A DNA stretch of 64,000 bases from GCA-2746795 sp963747345 (GCA_963747345.1 CAVVFA010000008.1:1-64000), one strand, 5' to 3'. Numbered from the stretch's first letter, positions 10,001-20,381 are shown. Numbers and translations are program-made. The notes: generated by a model from the sequence alone, not told the origin.

Positions 10001-10633
10001 GTGACGAAACGCACAAACGAACAATGGTTAACTGACTTAGCAAAACCCAGTCCGGCACGAGATGCGGCGCTTACTGACCTGCATCAAATTCTGCTTTCTG
10101 GGTTGAGACGCGGTCTCTTGGGGCAAATCAATACCAACGCACCTGAATTTGAATCACAGGCAGAAGATTTTGTGCAGGAAGCTGTGCTGAAAATTCTGGA
10201 TAATTTAGATACGTTTGCCGGACTTAGCCAATTCACCACCTGGGCGCATAAAATTGCAGTCTCTGTGGCGCTCACTGAACTGCGGCGAAAACGGTGGCAA
10301 GACAATTCGCTCGACGGGATGTTGACGACTGAAGAGGGAGACTACACCCCTAAATTCATTGCAGACAAAGCCCCGCAACCTGAAAAGGCGGCTGAACAAG
10401 CGGAAATGTTGGCTCATGTGCAGCGCCTGCTGGATGAAAGCTTGACGGAAAAGCAGCGATTGGCAATGGAAACGGCCGTTATCCAAGGCAAGTCTACGAA
10501 CGAAGTAGCAGAACTCATGGATATGAAACCCAACGCGGTCTACAAATTGCTGCATGATGCACGGGTTCGTCTCAAAAAAGAACTAGAACAAGAAGGACTA
10601 ACCACCGCAGACATCATTTCTGTTTTTGAATGA
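10001..10633 (+). CDS. RNA polymerase sigma-70 family (ECF-type) factor
   Basis: The 210-residue protein starts at GTG with GAGGT upstream. Region 2 (about 45-105) contains EDFVQEAVLKILDNLDTF, FTTWAHKIAVSVALTELRRK. Region 4 (about 145-200) has LTEKQRLAMETAVIQGKSTN followed by a helix-turn-helix ending KLLHDARVRLKKEL. The region 2/region 4 layout without sigma 1 or 3 defines the ECF class. The next gene has a zinc-finger motif of anti-sigma type, so the pair probably forms a stress-response switch (inference). Confidence 0.88.
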   Translation: MTKRTNEQWLTDLAKPSPARDAALTDLHQILLSGLRRGLLGQINTNAPEFESQAEDFVQEAVLKILDNLDTFAGLSQFTTWAHKIAVSVALTELRRKRWQDNSLDGMLTTEEGDYTPKFIADKAPQPEKAAEQAEMLAHVQRLLDESLTEKQRLAMETAVIQGKSTNEVAELMDMKPNAVYKLLHDARVRLKKELEQEGLTTADIISVFE

Positions 10634-10771
10634 AGTAAGAACTGACCAACACAGTTCGTCAAAAAATCAAACCAATGACAAATTTACTTAAAAAGCTACG
10701 GCAACTCATACAACAGAGCAAAATAGAATCAAAAGAACAACACATGGTCGATTCCGCGCACACAAATTCTG

Positions 10772-11065
10772 ATGCCTGAACAGGCACAGGAAAATAATAC
10801 AGATGATGCTACTGCTTTAAACGCGGCGCTTGTCAAAAACCTCATGGAAATGCTGGATCACACCTATGAAGGGATGTACTCCTGTGAAGAGACATTTGCG
10901 CTGCTGGATGAATATGTGGAATTGATTGCTGACGATGAAGAAGCAGCAGCACTGATGCCTTATGTCAAGCGACACTTGGATAAATGCCCCGACTGTCATG
11001 ATGTTTACGCAACCTTATTAAACATTATTCAATCAGAGCCGCCCGCTACTGAGCTTTCAAGCTAG
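10772..11065 (+). CDS. Small zinc-finger protein, probable anti-sigma factor
   Basis: This is a 97-residue acidic protein. It holds H-L-D-K-C-P-D-C (His-x3-Cys-x2-Cys), the zinc-binding core of ZAS-type anti-sigma factors, near residues 78-85. It directly follows the sigma-factor gene. The ATG used has no clear ribosome site. An upstream frame from ATG 10675 (M-T-N-L-L-K-K-L-R-Q-L-I) runs into it one frame off, so the real protein may start at 10675 with a lost base near 10780. No membrane helix follows, so it would act in the cytoplasm. Confidence 0.65.
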   Translation: MPEQAQENNTDDATALNAALVKNLMEMLDHTYEGMYSCEETFALLDEYVELIADDEEAAALMPYVKRHLDKCPDCHDVYATLLNIIQSEPPATELSS

Positions 11066-11109
11066 AAATTTATAAAACGACCATCATTGAGCTAACTAGG
11101 AGATATATC

Positions 11110-11394
11110 ATGGCAAAAGCAATCTGGAACAATACCATCATCGCGGAAAGCGATCACACTGAGATAGTCGAAGGCAATCATTATTTTCCCGCAAACAGCA
11201 TCAAAAAAGAGTATTTCCGCGACAACAAAACCACGTCTGTGTGCCCCTGGAAAGGGACTGCCAGTTATTATGATGTCGTCGTCGATGATCAACTTAATTC
11301 GGCGGCGGCTTGGTATTACGCCAACCCTAAACCAGCAGCGGAGAACATAAAAGGACATGTTGCCTTTTGGCGCGGTGTAACCGTCAAAGAATAA
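11110..11394 (+). CDS. DUF427 domain protein
   Basis: The 94-residue protein matches DUF427 along its length: AKAIWNNTIIAESD, VEGNHYFPANSI, VCPWKGTASYYDV, AAWYYANPKPAAENIKGHVA and FWRGV. The fold is a compact beta barrel of unknown biochemical role. AGGAG lies 10 bases before the ATG. It follows the sigma/anti-sigma pair after 44 bp and is closed by the terminator at 11422-11473; it may be part of the same transcription unit. Confidence 0.9.
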   Translation: MAKAIWNNTIIAESDHTEIVEGNHYFPANSIKKEYFRDNKTTSVCPWKGTASYYDVVVDDQLNSAAAWYYANPKPAAENIKGHVAFWRGVTVKE

Positions 11395-11421
11395 GCCTCA
11401 TCCTTGTTCAATGTGACCACT

Positions 11422-11473
11422 ACCTCGATTGATAGATTTGTTTGTATAATCTACGCAATCGGGGTCTTTTTTT
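11422..11473 (+). terminator. Intrinsic terminator
   Basis: ACCTCGATTG (11422-11431) pairs fully with CAATCGGGGT (11456-11465), allowing G-T, and a run of eight T follows. The loop can form a smaller nested stem (TAGATT/AATCTA). It ends the sigma-factor/DUF427 unit. Confidence 0.8.
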
Positions 11474-11511
11474 TGTGACTCCTGAAATAAATTGAAAGGA
11501 TAGATAAGAAC

Positions 11512-12489
11512 ATGTTATTAGCGGGAGACATTGGCGGCACGAAAACGGCCGTTGCCTTATTTTCAACAGATACAGACACATTACAACCCGTCGTCGAGAT
11601 GACATTCCAGAATCGGAATTACAGTTCTTTGGAAGAGGTCATCTACGAATTTATGCGGGACAATCCGAAGGCGATTACCAGTGCCAGCTTTGGCGTGGCT
11701 GGCCCCGTTGTGAAAGGGCGAGCCAATATCACCAATCTGCCCTGGGTAATCGACCAGGAAGCGATTCAAAAAGCGTTTGATTTCCCCAAAGTACATCTGC
11801 TCAATGATTTAGAATCTATTGCCAGCGCGGTTCCCCATCTAACAAGCGAAGACCTTGTTACCTTAAACGCAGGGACAGCCGAACCAGAAGGTGCCATCGC
11901 TGTTATTGCGCCCGGCACTGGGCTGGGTGAAGCCTTTCTGGTGTGGAATGGTGACATGTATCGCGCCCATCCGTCTGAAGGCGGACACGTTTCTTTTGGC
12001 CCCACCAATCCCGATCAGGTCGATTTACTCGTATTTATGCTCGAAAAATTTGGGCATGTCAGTGTGGAACGGGTTTGCTCCGGCAGCGGGATTCCCAATA
12101 TTTATGCCTGTACCAAACACCACGGCCGTTTTCCAGAGCCAGAATGGTTGCAAAAACAATTAGCCGAAGCCATCGATCCCACGCCCATCATCGTCGAGGC
12201 GGCCATCCAACATGGTACACCTATTTGTGTGGCCACGTTGGAACTATTTCTCGATATTCTGGCTGACGAAGCCAGCAACATGGCACTCAAAGTTTTATCT
12301 ACAGGTGGTGTCTATTTAGGCGGTGGTATTCCGCCGCGCATTCTCTCAGAATTGCAAAAGCCCCGTTTCATGGAAGTTTTCAGCAGCAAAGGACGCTTCT
12401 CTGATTTGATGCGCAATATGCCCGTGCATGTTATTCGCAATCCGAAGACGGCTTTATACGGAGCGGCCTATTACGGTTTTGAACACTAA
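11512..12489 (+). CDS. glk: Glucokinase
   Basis: The 325-residue protein belongs to the Glk family and phosphorylates glucose with ATP. The N-terminal phosphate-binding motif is GDIGGTKTAVALF. FGVAGPV and NLPWVID form part of the sugar site, LLNDLESIASAVP carries the catalytic Asp, and APGTGLGEAFL, HPSEGGHVSFGP and GGVYLGGGIPPRIL follow. It starts at ATG with GAAAGGA upstream. It overlaps the start of the phosphogluconolactonase gene, so the two make a glucose-to-pentose-phosphate unit. Confidence 0.95.
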   Translation: MLLAGDIGGTKTAVALFSTDTDTLQPVVEMTFQNRNYSSLEEVIYEFMRDNPKAITSASFGVAGPVVKGRANITNLPWVIDQEAIQKAFDFPKVHLLNDLESIASAVPHLTSEDLVTLNAGTAEPEGAIAVIAPGTGLGEAFLVWNGDMYRAHPSEGGHVSFGPTNPDQVDLLVFMLEKFGHVSVERVCSGSGIPNIYACTKHHGRFPEPEWLQKQLAEAIDPTPIIVEAAIQHGTPICVATLELFLDILADEASNMALKVLSTGGVYLGGGIPPRILSELQKPRFMEVFSSKGRFSDLMRNMPVHVIRNPKTALYGAAYYGFEH

Positions 12490-13254
12490 TCACTCACTTG
12501 AAATTTTTCAGAATAACGATGAGTTAGTGCAACGGGCGGCTGAGTTGTTTGTGTCTGTGGCGCAGGAGGCTGTAAGGGAAAACGGCCGTTTTCTCACAGC
12601 ACTCTCTGGCGGCAGCACCCCTAAGGCACTCTTTCAGTTGCTCGCCACCCCCGCCTACGCCAGCCAAATCGATTGGTCTCGCACCCACGTCTTTTGGGGC
12701 GACGAACGGCTCGTGCCGCCAGATGATCCGGGCAGCAACTACAAACTGGCGCTGGATACCCTGCTTAGTCACGTGCCAATTCCGGCTGAGAATATTCATC
12801 GGGCCAAAGGGGAATTGGAAGCGACAACGGCTCTGTCATTGACTACACGCAGCAACTCCAACAACTAGCCCTGCCCGGTCAACCGTTCCCCCAACTTGAT
12901 CTGGCGCTTATGGGACTGGGCAACGACGGGCACACCGCCTCGCTTTTTCCCGGCCCCATTCCAGCGATGAAACCAACGCAACCCGTCATGGCTGTCACCG
13001 CAAACTATGACGGCCGTCCCGCCCAGCGTATCACCCTCACCCCGCTCATCTTCAACGCCGCCCACCACCTGCTCTTTCTGGTAACTGGCGAAAAAAAAGC
13101 GGCCGCTTTGGCCGCTGTGCTAACCCGTCAAGATACCCCCGAAAAATGGCCCGCCCAACGCATCCAGCCCACGAATGGCACGGTTACGTGGTTGGTTGAT
13201 GAGGCGGCGGCAAAAAAATCAAGTAAACGGTGTTCAGTAAACGGTGATCGGTAA
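12479..13254 (+). CDS. pgl: 6-phosphogluconolactonase, one frame break
   Basis: Hydrolyses 6-phosphogluconolactone in the oxidative pentose phosphate pathway. Signatures are FLTALSGGSTPKALF, THVFWGDERLVP, DPGSNYKLA and, in the second frame, LMGLGNDGHTASLFPG, ITLTPLIFNAA, FLVTGEKKAAAL. A base is missing near 12834, where the sequence looks like a damaged copy of the abundant AACGGCCGTT palindrome. I place the start at TTG 12479, overlapping the glk stop; ATG 12428 in the same frame is further inside glk. The last 15 codons run into an intergenic repeat, so the native stop could be slightly earlier. Confidence 0.9.
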
Positions 13255-13301
13255 TCAGTAGGCGATCTACCGATTACCGTCTACTGATCACCGATCACCG
13301 T
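13241..13301. repeat. Inverted repeat between convergent genes
   Basis: Two 21-bp arms (13241-13261 and 13281-13301) are reverse complements with one mismatch; unit GGTGATCGGTAATCAG. It separates convergent pgl and the SbcD-like gene and could act as a terminator, although it lacks a T run. Related GTAAACGGTGAACAG-type repeats occur at 18070-18108, 23250-23285 and 33825-33898. Confidence 0.8.
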
Positions 13302-13304
13302 CTC

Positions 13305-14537
13305 TTACTCTCTCCCAACACTCTCCTCCGCCAACGCCTGCATCACCCCCGCTTCCGCTTCATCCAAACCAACTGTCTTCCAGTATGTGGTGAGCAGTTG
13401 CTCCGGTGTCATCGCTTCCACCGCCAGCGTATCACCCAGGCGCGTCCGTTTTTCCAGTTGACGATGTTTCTGGATTTGCACACTCAGCGCCTCAGAAAAA
13501 TGATCCTGAATCGCTTTTTCGTCCAGCAGAGACTCCCAGTCACGCGGATAGGTGAGCTGCACGCGGCACACCGCGCCCGCCACTTTCTCGGCGTCAGGCA
13601 GTTGCCTCATGATGTCGGCCATAAAGGTATCGGCATCGGCCGTGTCGATTTTTATATCCAGGAAACGGCGTGTTTTTAAGCCGATAAAGTCCCAATTAGT
13701 GTGACCCTTGCTAATCTCAGCCACCACAAATCCTTTACGCTCGTTCACTTCGCCAAAATCAATGCGCTCGATGGAACCAGGGTAAACAATGGGCGGATGG
13801 GTGCCTTTGGCCGATAGTGCCTGATGCTTGTGAATGTGACCCAGCGCCACATAATCCAACCGTTTGTCGCGCACCAAACTGCCGCCCAATACCAGTTCAC
13901 TGCCCAGCATGACGGCGCGTTCGCTGCCAAAAACGGCGCCTTGCACACTGGCATGAGCCGCCAAAATGATGGGCAGGTCGGGATCAGCCGCTTCAATCGC
14001 CTTGTTCACCAAATCGCCAACTAGATTTTCAGCTTCGGCAAATACGGCGTCCCGCGACAAGTCAGAAGCCATGTCCATGGCGGCAATACGGCTGTATGAT
14101 ACCCAGGGCACGGTGATGATTTGGATCGGCACGCCCAATTCATCGGCCGTGAACAAGCGGATGGAATCGGCAACGTGGATGTGCGGCACGGCCAAGGTCT
14201 TGAACTCTTGCAGGGTATGGGCACGACCGGTGGCTGGCGACACATCATGGTTGCCCACTAGCAGCAGCGTGGGAATACCCGCGTCGGAGAGGCGCATCAT
14301 GCGTTTGCCCCACTCCCGCTGGAAGGTGGGCTGGGGGTTGCGATCTTTGTAGGCATCCCCCGCAAATAATACGAGATCAACTTGCTCGGTAACGGCCGTT
14401 TCCACTATCTGATCCATCGACTGCAAAAAATCCATCACCCGCACCGGTAGCAAACTATCTGGGTCGTGTCGGCCGTAATTGGCAATATCAATATGAGCAT
14501 CCGCAAAATGAAGCACCCGCACTGGTTTCTTTGTCAT
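13305..14537 (-). CDS. SbcD/Mre11-like DNA repair phosphoesterase
   Basis: The 410-residue protein has the calcineurin-like phosphoesterase metal motifs in order: D13-x-H15 in HFADAHID, GDAY at 60-63, GNHD at 95-98, an isolated His in AAHAS and GHIHKH. The order and the C-terminal capping region fit the SbcD/Mre11 nuclease family, which trims DNA ends with an SbcC/Rad50 ATPase. No sbcC gene is adjacent, which is unusual; the ATPase may lie elsewhere, or this may be a related stand-alone exonuclease. It is oriented away from the kelch gene start by repeats only. Confidence 0.85.
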   Translation of the reverse strand: MTKKPVRVLHFADAHIDIANYGRHDPDSLLPVRVMDFLQSMDQIVETAVTEQVDLVLFAGDAYKDRNPQPTFQREWGKRMMRLSDAGIPTLLLVGNHDVSPATGRAHTLQEFKTLAVPHIHVADSIRLFTADELGVPIQIITVPWVSYSRIAAMDMASDLSRDAVFAEAENLVGDLVNKAIEAADPDLPIILAAHASVQGAVFGSERAVMLGSELVLGGSLVRDKRLDYVALGHIHKHQALSAKGTHPPIVYPGSIERIDFGEVNERKGFVVAEISKGHTNWDFIGLKTRRFLDIKIDTADADTFMADIMRQLPDAEKVAGAVCRVQLTYPRDWESLLDEKAIQDHFSEALSVQIQKHRQLEKRTRLGDTLAVEAMTPEQLLTTYWKTVGLDEAEAGVMQALAEESVGRE

Positions 14538-14557
14538 ACAAAATCCTGTCTAAAACT

Positions 14558-14590
14558 CCCTCTCCCTCTGGGAGAGGGCTGGGGAGAGGG
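14558..14590. repeat. 33-bp C/G-rich palindromic repeat, copy 1
   Basis: Core CCCTCTCCC-TCT-GGGAGAGGG followed by CTGGGGAGAGGG. An identical 33-bp copy lies at 16885-16917. It sits between the SbcD-like gene and the kelch gene, immediately after the latter's stop. Confidence 0.9.
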
Positions 14591-14591
14591 T

Positions 14592-16630
14592 CTACCCCCC
14601 CACCCTAAGTTGATAATAATCACTCAGATCATTTGGAAAATTAAATGAAAAGTTATACCGAACCATCACATAATAACGCCCTGGATTCAAAACCCGCGTA
14701 ATCGTTTTATTATTACCAGGGAAAGGTGATTCATCACTTTGCAGCAGCGTCTTATTCTCACCATACAGATACAAATTCACATTCGCTGTGGAAGCGACAC
14801 CAGTCAATGCCACCTGTATCTGACTGAGTTGTGACACAGTAAAAGAATAGACATTAACCAATGTCCGCGTGCTAGAAAAATTTTGACTAATCGTACTGTT
14901 ACGAGAGATCGGCCAAGCATCAGCAAAGCTATGATTGTTACCAAACTGCGTATTGAGAACAATCGGCAAAAACGTATTGTTGCCCAGAATCAGAACTTTC
15001 CCCACTTGCGGGTTCAAGTCGATCACCTGTTGGGTCATAACTGCCGCTAGTCGCCCATAAATAATTGCCAACAAACCCACCGGCAGGCCATACCACCGGC
15101 TTCCCATTTTGCCCACCCAAATCATATAACAAGCCCAATACAGACCATGAGTTTGTCGCGGGATCATAATATTCCACTTCTGGCACGACCGTTCCGGTGG
15201 CATCAATGCCGCCATAGACATACCATTTGCCAGCCGGGCTAACACTGCTATGAGCAAAGTAACGCGGCACTTGCATATTCCCAGTCGGCGACCAGCCTGA
15301 AGGGCTAATCCCGCTGGCGCATTCACCATTCGGAATCAACACCAACTCCCCGGCATTAATATTGAGACCACCCGTCACACATAATCGCCCCCCGACATTG
15401 GCCGCCACATGCCCATAACGGGGTGATGTCATCGGCGCTTTTGTCAACCCAAGAATCATCGGCAGGCTGGTAAAACAACACTTGATCACGCACGGTGGAG
15501 GTGGTTGTCAAAGGAAAACCCTGCCCGACAACACCTCCGGTCAAAAAGTAAGCATCGTTTGCATTATTACGTGCCGCTGCTGCATAAGCAAAGGCATCCG
15601 TCACATTTGCCCCGCCCACAGGCTTAGGTGCTGTATTCCAACCGCTTAACCCATTCGCCCTAAATTCATAATATTGATGCTGACGACTGTAAGCCGAATC
15701 GGTTGAGGAGGCACTACCACCAGGTATATAAATTCGGGCATTCAATCCACCATTCGCAGGCAGGTAAACGGCCGTTGTGTTCAACAACCCATTCCCCTGA
15801 TCATTGGCCGGCATGGAACTCAGCGTCTGCCAGGTACCTGTCGCTGTATTCAATTTCTGGAAACTATTCAATATACTGCCGCCAGCCCCACGTCCCCCAA
15901 TCAAATACAAATCAGACCCCACCATCACCGAAGCCTGACGACTTGACAACGTGGGCGGCGTTGTATTGACAGTCTGCCAAAGAGACGTAAACGGCTCCAC
16001 CTGAATGGACAAATCCAGCGTCTTGATGGCATTGCCGCCTGCCTGCCAATCCGCCACCTCAATATAATAGGTCGTATTTCGTCTCACATTCATTCTGACA
16101 GTTGAGCTAAAACCAATCGTGTCATCATTACACGCCAGCGTCACCAAAGAGCCACAAGCCCCCGTATGCACAGCCAGCACCGTATCATAGGCATTCGTCG
16201 CCAAGGTAGAAGCCGGCAAGGTACTAATCGTCATCATCCCGTTAGCTGTGGCCGTGAATTTATACCAGACCGTGCGATACCCTTGGGAACTGGTCGGAGT
16301 GCCCCACATACAATTTAACACTGGGTCCTCTACAGATTGCGTCATGGTCACCACGTTCATTTGGCTGCCACTGTCCGCAGCCGTGAGCGTGGTTGCTGAC
16401 CCGCAAAAATCCGACCCAGCAGCGGCGCTGATCGAAAAGGGGGAACTGGTAAGACCCATCAAATCAGTATCAATATCCGTCTTCTCAACGTCTATATCAG
16501 GTTCATCTGGTGTCACCACGGGCAATGGTGTCGGAGAATCTGGTTGCGGGTTATCTTGCGCCGCCACAATGACAACGGTCAGACTTAACAGCAAAAGCAA
16601 GGGGAGGAAATAAATTCGATGCATCGGCAA
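14592..16630 (-). CDS. Secreted kelch-repeat protein, two frame breaks
   Basis: The restored product is about 680 residues. It begins with a signal peptide (basic M-P-M-H-R, then a long Leu/Val core ending VVAAQD) and a Pro/Thr-rich segment. Next comes a beta domain of pre-peptidase type (WYKFTATANGMMTIST, YYIEVADW). Kelch-like repeats follow (SSRQASVMVGSDLYLIGG, WQTLSSMPAND, SPRYGHVAANVGG, YVYGGID). A second beta domain closes it (YYVMVRYNFSF). Breaks lie near 15415, where one C is missing from a C run, and near 15002, beside a CCCC run. It is an exported, probably carbohydrate- or surface-binding protein; the substrate is unknown. Stand-alone gene flanked by repeats. Confidence 0.75.
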
Positions 16631-16680
16631 ACTCCTTACAAAACTACTTCAGGAATGGAAATTTAATAACATACGTAACT

Positions 16681-16741
16681 GAGATTAGAGATTAGAGATT
16701 GGATACTGGATCAATCTCTAATCTCTGATCTCCAATCTCCT
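16681..16741. repeat. AGATTAG/AGATTGG heptad hairpin, copy 1
   Basis: Left arm is tandem GAGATTAGAGATTAGAGATT. The right arm is the reverse complement made of AATCTCT and AATCTCC units. It sits in the 305-bp gap between the kelch gene start and ileS end. Other copies lie at 30479-30540, 34404-34477, 55837-55906 and inside a gene at 63095-63153. Confidence 0.85.
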
Positions 16742-16796
16742 GTAAGTTAATTGATTCTCGTTCCCACAGAAGTTCGATTGTAACAAAGAGCGCCCC

Positions 16797-16831
16797 CAAA
16801 AAGAAACCGGATGCTGTTGCCAACACCCGGT
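16797..16831 (-). terminator. Intrinsic terminator of ileS
   Basis: On the minus strand ACCGGGTGTTG pairs over 11 positions (two G-T) with CAGCATCCGGT across a GCAA loop, followed by TTTCTTTTT. It lies about 105 bases after the ileS stop. Confidence 0.85.
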
Positions 16832-16884
16832 CTCTCATTTACCCCTCCCTAACCCTCCCTCAAAAGGGAGAGGGGACGTTTGCT

Positions 16885-16917
16885 CCCTCTCCCTCTGGGA
16901 GAGGGCTGGGGAGAGGG
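16885..16917. repeat. 33-bp C/G-rich palindromic repeat, copy 2
   Basis: Identical to 14558-14590 over all 33 positions. A degenerate neighbour with the same CCCTCCC/GGGAGAGGGG units lies just before it (about 16842-16875). It sits immediately after the ileS stop. Confidence 0.9.
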
Positions 16918-16935
16918 CAAAACCTCAAAACTACG

Positions 16936-19900
16936 CTACGCCTGAGCTTTCCGCAACGCCAACACCACTTCCTGATCCCCAATCTTCACTGTTTCCATGT
17001 AGGTGGGATTTTCCAGAGAAACGGCCGTTAACGACACCGTCAATGTCTCCTGCTGAATAAACTCGGCAAAGCCGATAAACGCCGCCGCCACATCACCTTC
17101 TGCCCGATAGCTGAGGGCAATGCGGTCTGAAATTTCCAGGCCAGCATCTTTACGGGCATTATTCACCTGGCGCACGATGTCGCGGGCGTAGCCTTCCTGC
17201 ACCAGTTCAGGCGTCAACTCGGTATCAACTGCCACCGTTACGCCTTTGTCACTGGCAACGGCCGTTCCGCCCTTACTCTCCGTCTGCACCAACACATCCT
17301 CACCCGTCAGCTCAACCGTTTGCCCAGCCACCATGAGCTGAATCACACCGCCCGCTTGCAAAGTTCGTGCCAACTCAGCCGGATTCTCCGCCAACAGCGC
17401 CACCCGCACCTGCGGGAACAAATTGCCAAACTTCGGCCCCAACGAACGGCTGTTCGGCAGCACCACATAACTCACCAGATCGCCCACCTCAGAAACCACT
17501 TCAATCTCTTTGACATTGATTTCCTCTTGCAGCACAAAATCCAGTTCCATCAAATCTTGCTGAGCTTGCAGCGTGCCCACATTCACCCGCGCCTTCGCCA
17601 ACGGCTGGCGCAGCTTAATATCAGCCGCCCCACGCGCCGCCCGACCCAGACTGGCAGTGGTAATCGCCAGCCCCATTTTATCCAGCAAGCGTCGGTCCAA
17701 CTTCTCAACATCCGCCTGCGGGTAAAATGTGTGATGCACACTTCTCGGCGCAGAAGGATCCAAATCAGCCACCAAATTCTGGTAGATCGCCTCAGACGCA
17801 AACGGCACAAACGGCGCAATCAACTTCACATACTCCACCAAAACGTGATACAGCGTGGCATACGCCGCATGTTTATCGGCATCGCCTTCACTCTTCCAGA
17901 AACGGCGGCGCGAACGGCGCACATACCAGTTACTCAAATCATCCAGATACGCTTCCAACACCTGCGTCGCCTTCTCCGAATCATACACATCCAACGCCGC
18001 CCGCACCGCCAGCGTCGTCTCGTTTAATCGTTCCACAATCCATTGATCCATCATCACATGCGCCGCCACAGTTGACTGTTGCACTGTTGACTGTTGACTG
18101 TTCACTGGGCATCCACTTATCCAATTGCGCATACCCCACAAAGAAGGAGTACACATTCCACAGCGGAATCAAGAAACGACGGCGCGTTTCATCGCCTGTG
18201 TGATAACCAAAACGCAAATTCTGCTCCGGTTTACAACTGGCATAGAGCCAGCGCATTGTGTCCGCGCCCATCTTGTCGGCCGCTTCGTTGAACTCAATCA
18301 TGTTGCCGGTCGATTTGTGCATGTCTTTACCGTCTTCGGCCTGCAAGGTAGCATAGCCGAACAGGTTTTTGAACGGCCCCACGCCATCGGCCATCAACGT
18401 GCTTTGCGCCAGCAAACTGTAGAACCAGTTGCGGAACTGACCAGGGAAACTTTCGCTGATCCAGTCGGCCGGATACCACTTTTTCCAATAGTCCTGGTTG
18501 ATGCTGTAATGGGTGGTACTGATGCCCACGATACCGGCGTCCAGCCACGGATTGCCCACATCTTTAATGCGTTCCACCGTACTGCCACATTGGGGGCAGG
18601 CAATTTTCACCTTGTCGATGTAGGGACGATGGGGCGTATGCCCCTCAAATTCATCCCAGCCCTCGACAGCCAGTTCTTGCAGTTCTTCCCGACTGCCAAT
18701 CACATGGAAATGACCACAGTCGCCACATTCGTAGATGGGCAGAGCCAGACCGTAATAGCGCTTCTTGGAGATCATCCAGTCGTGCATATTTCGCAGCCAA
18801 TCCTGCTCACGCTCCTGCCCAAAACTGGGATACCAGTTCGCCTGATCCACCGAATCCATGATTTGGTAGCGGAAACTGGCCGCTTTTTCTGCGGCCGTCA
18901 CTTCTTCACGCGGTTTGTCGTACAGGTCGCCCATGTTGATGAACCACTCGTCCACCAGCCGGTAAACCAGCTCACTGCCACAGCGCCAGCAGTGCGGATA
19001 ACGGTGAGAATACCGTTGTTTGCGGTAGTAAACGCCTTTCTCATTCAGGTTATCAAAAATGACCTGCGCCACATCATGAGCCGATTGGCCGACCAGCCAG
19101 TCGAAGCCCTCTTTATAGATGCCGTTTTCGTCCAACGGGGCAATAACGGGCAGGTTAAATTCCTTACCCAGCACAAAGTCTTCCGCGCCACAACCGGGCG
19201 CGATGTGGACGATGCCCGTACCTTCTTCTGCGCCCACCTCTTTCCAGGCGATAACGCGATGGCTATAACCTTTTTCCGCGAAGGCGGCCTGGGCGGCTGG
19301 CAGTTCGTCGAAGGGGCCGCTGTATTCCCAGCCCAGCATTTCCTCGCCCTTGAGCCTGCCCACGATCTCGTTGGTTTTGCCGAGCAGGGTATTGTTGATG
19401 GCGCCTTCTGCCAGATAGTAAGTCCAGCCATCTTCGGCTTTGACTTTGACATAGGTCAGTTCCGGGCCAACGGCGGCGGCAACATTGCTGGTCAGCGTCC
19501 AGGGGGTGGTCGTCCACACCAGGAGCGCTTCTTTGTCAGAAACCTCCGATGTTTTAAAACTCGGAGGTTTTGCGCGTGAGCGGGAAACGCACGAAAACGG
19601 ATTCGTGGGTCACTTCCTGGTAGCCTTCGGTGACGATTTCATGCTGGCTGATGCCGGTGCCACAGCGGGCGCACCAGGGCATGACATCGGTGCCTTTGTA
19701 CATCCAGCCGCGGTCGAAAGTCTTCTTGAGGAACGACCAGATTTGGTAGTTGTTTTCGTCGCTAAAAGTGAAATAGGAGCCGCCCATTTGGGGCATACCC
19801 AACTGGCCGACAACCTGTTCAACGGTGCCGGTTACTGGCCCTTTCGTGCCTTGCACGGTGATGATTTGCTGGGGATCTTCGACGAGTTTGTCGCGCAGCA

Positions 19901-20381
19901 TATGCAGCATGTCGGTGTCGTTCCAGTCCATCCAGTAGCCGAGGCGCTGGGACTGTTGGGTCTGCACGGCGGCGTAGTTGAGCACTTGATGTTTGCACTC
20001 ATTGGTGAATTGGGCGAGGCCAAATTTCTCGATTTCGCGTTTGCTGTTGAAGCCGAGCCGTTTTTCGACGTTGACTTCGACCCATAAGCCCTGGCAGTCG
20101 AAGCCGTTTTGCCAGCGTTCGTTTTTGCCTTGCATGGCGTGGTAACGCTGGTAGAGGTCTTTGTAGGTGCGCCCCCAGGCGTGGTGCACGCCCATGGGGT
20201 TGTTGGCGGTGATGGGACCGTCGATGAAGCTGAAGATGCCGTGCTCTTTTTCAGTTTCGGCACGCAGGCGGCGCAGTTCGTTGAAGGCGTCGGTTTCTTT
20301 CCAAAATTCGAGGATTTCGTGTTCTTGTTTGATGAAGTCGGGTTTGTTTGATACGTCTTTGAAGGTCATGCTTTTCTCCAT
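16936..20381 (-). CDS. ileS: Isoleucyl-tRNA synthetase, two frame breaks
   Basis: Charges tRNA-Ile. The restored protein has about 1148 residues. The class I HIGH motif reads MGVHHAWGRT. The editing domain includes VWTTTPWTLTSNVAAAV and EEGTGIVHIAPGCGAEDF. The KMSKS element is replaced by D-M-H-K-S-T-G-N, a variant seen in some IleS lineages. The zinc-type CxxC (ACPQCGSTV) and anticodon domain follow. Both frame breaks fall inside short repeats: near 19555 in an AACCTCCGA...TCGGAGGTT palindrome and near 18090 in a CAACAGTCAACAG array. With one base changed, each repeat reads through in frame as a linker. The gene is essential, so breakage is probably technical. No T-box was found upstream. 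Confidence 0.93.

Noticed and set aside
9787..10014. 75-codon minus-strand frame between glutaredoxin and sigma genes
   Set aside because: No ribosome site, odd composition, overlaps the sigma-factor start and resembles no family.
12820..12840. Programmed frameshifting in pgl and others
   Set aside because: Breaks differ in direction and context, lack a shared slippery site, and hit more than 20 unrelated genes; sequencing indels explain them better.
16681..16741. Possible CRISPR array in the AGATTAG heptads
   Set aside because: Units are 7 bp, there are no spacers, and the two halves are inverted; it is a hairpin repeat.
18125..19579. A 484-codon open frame on the plus strand
   Set aside because: It is antisense to ileS, has low-complexity His/Arg/Phe-rich composition and no family match; the minus strand has clear synthetase motifs.
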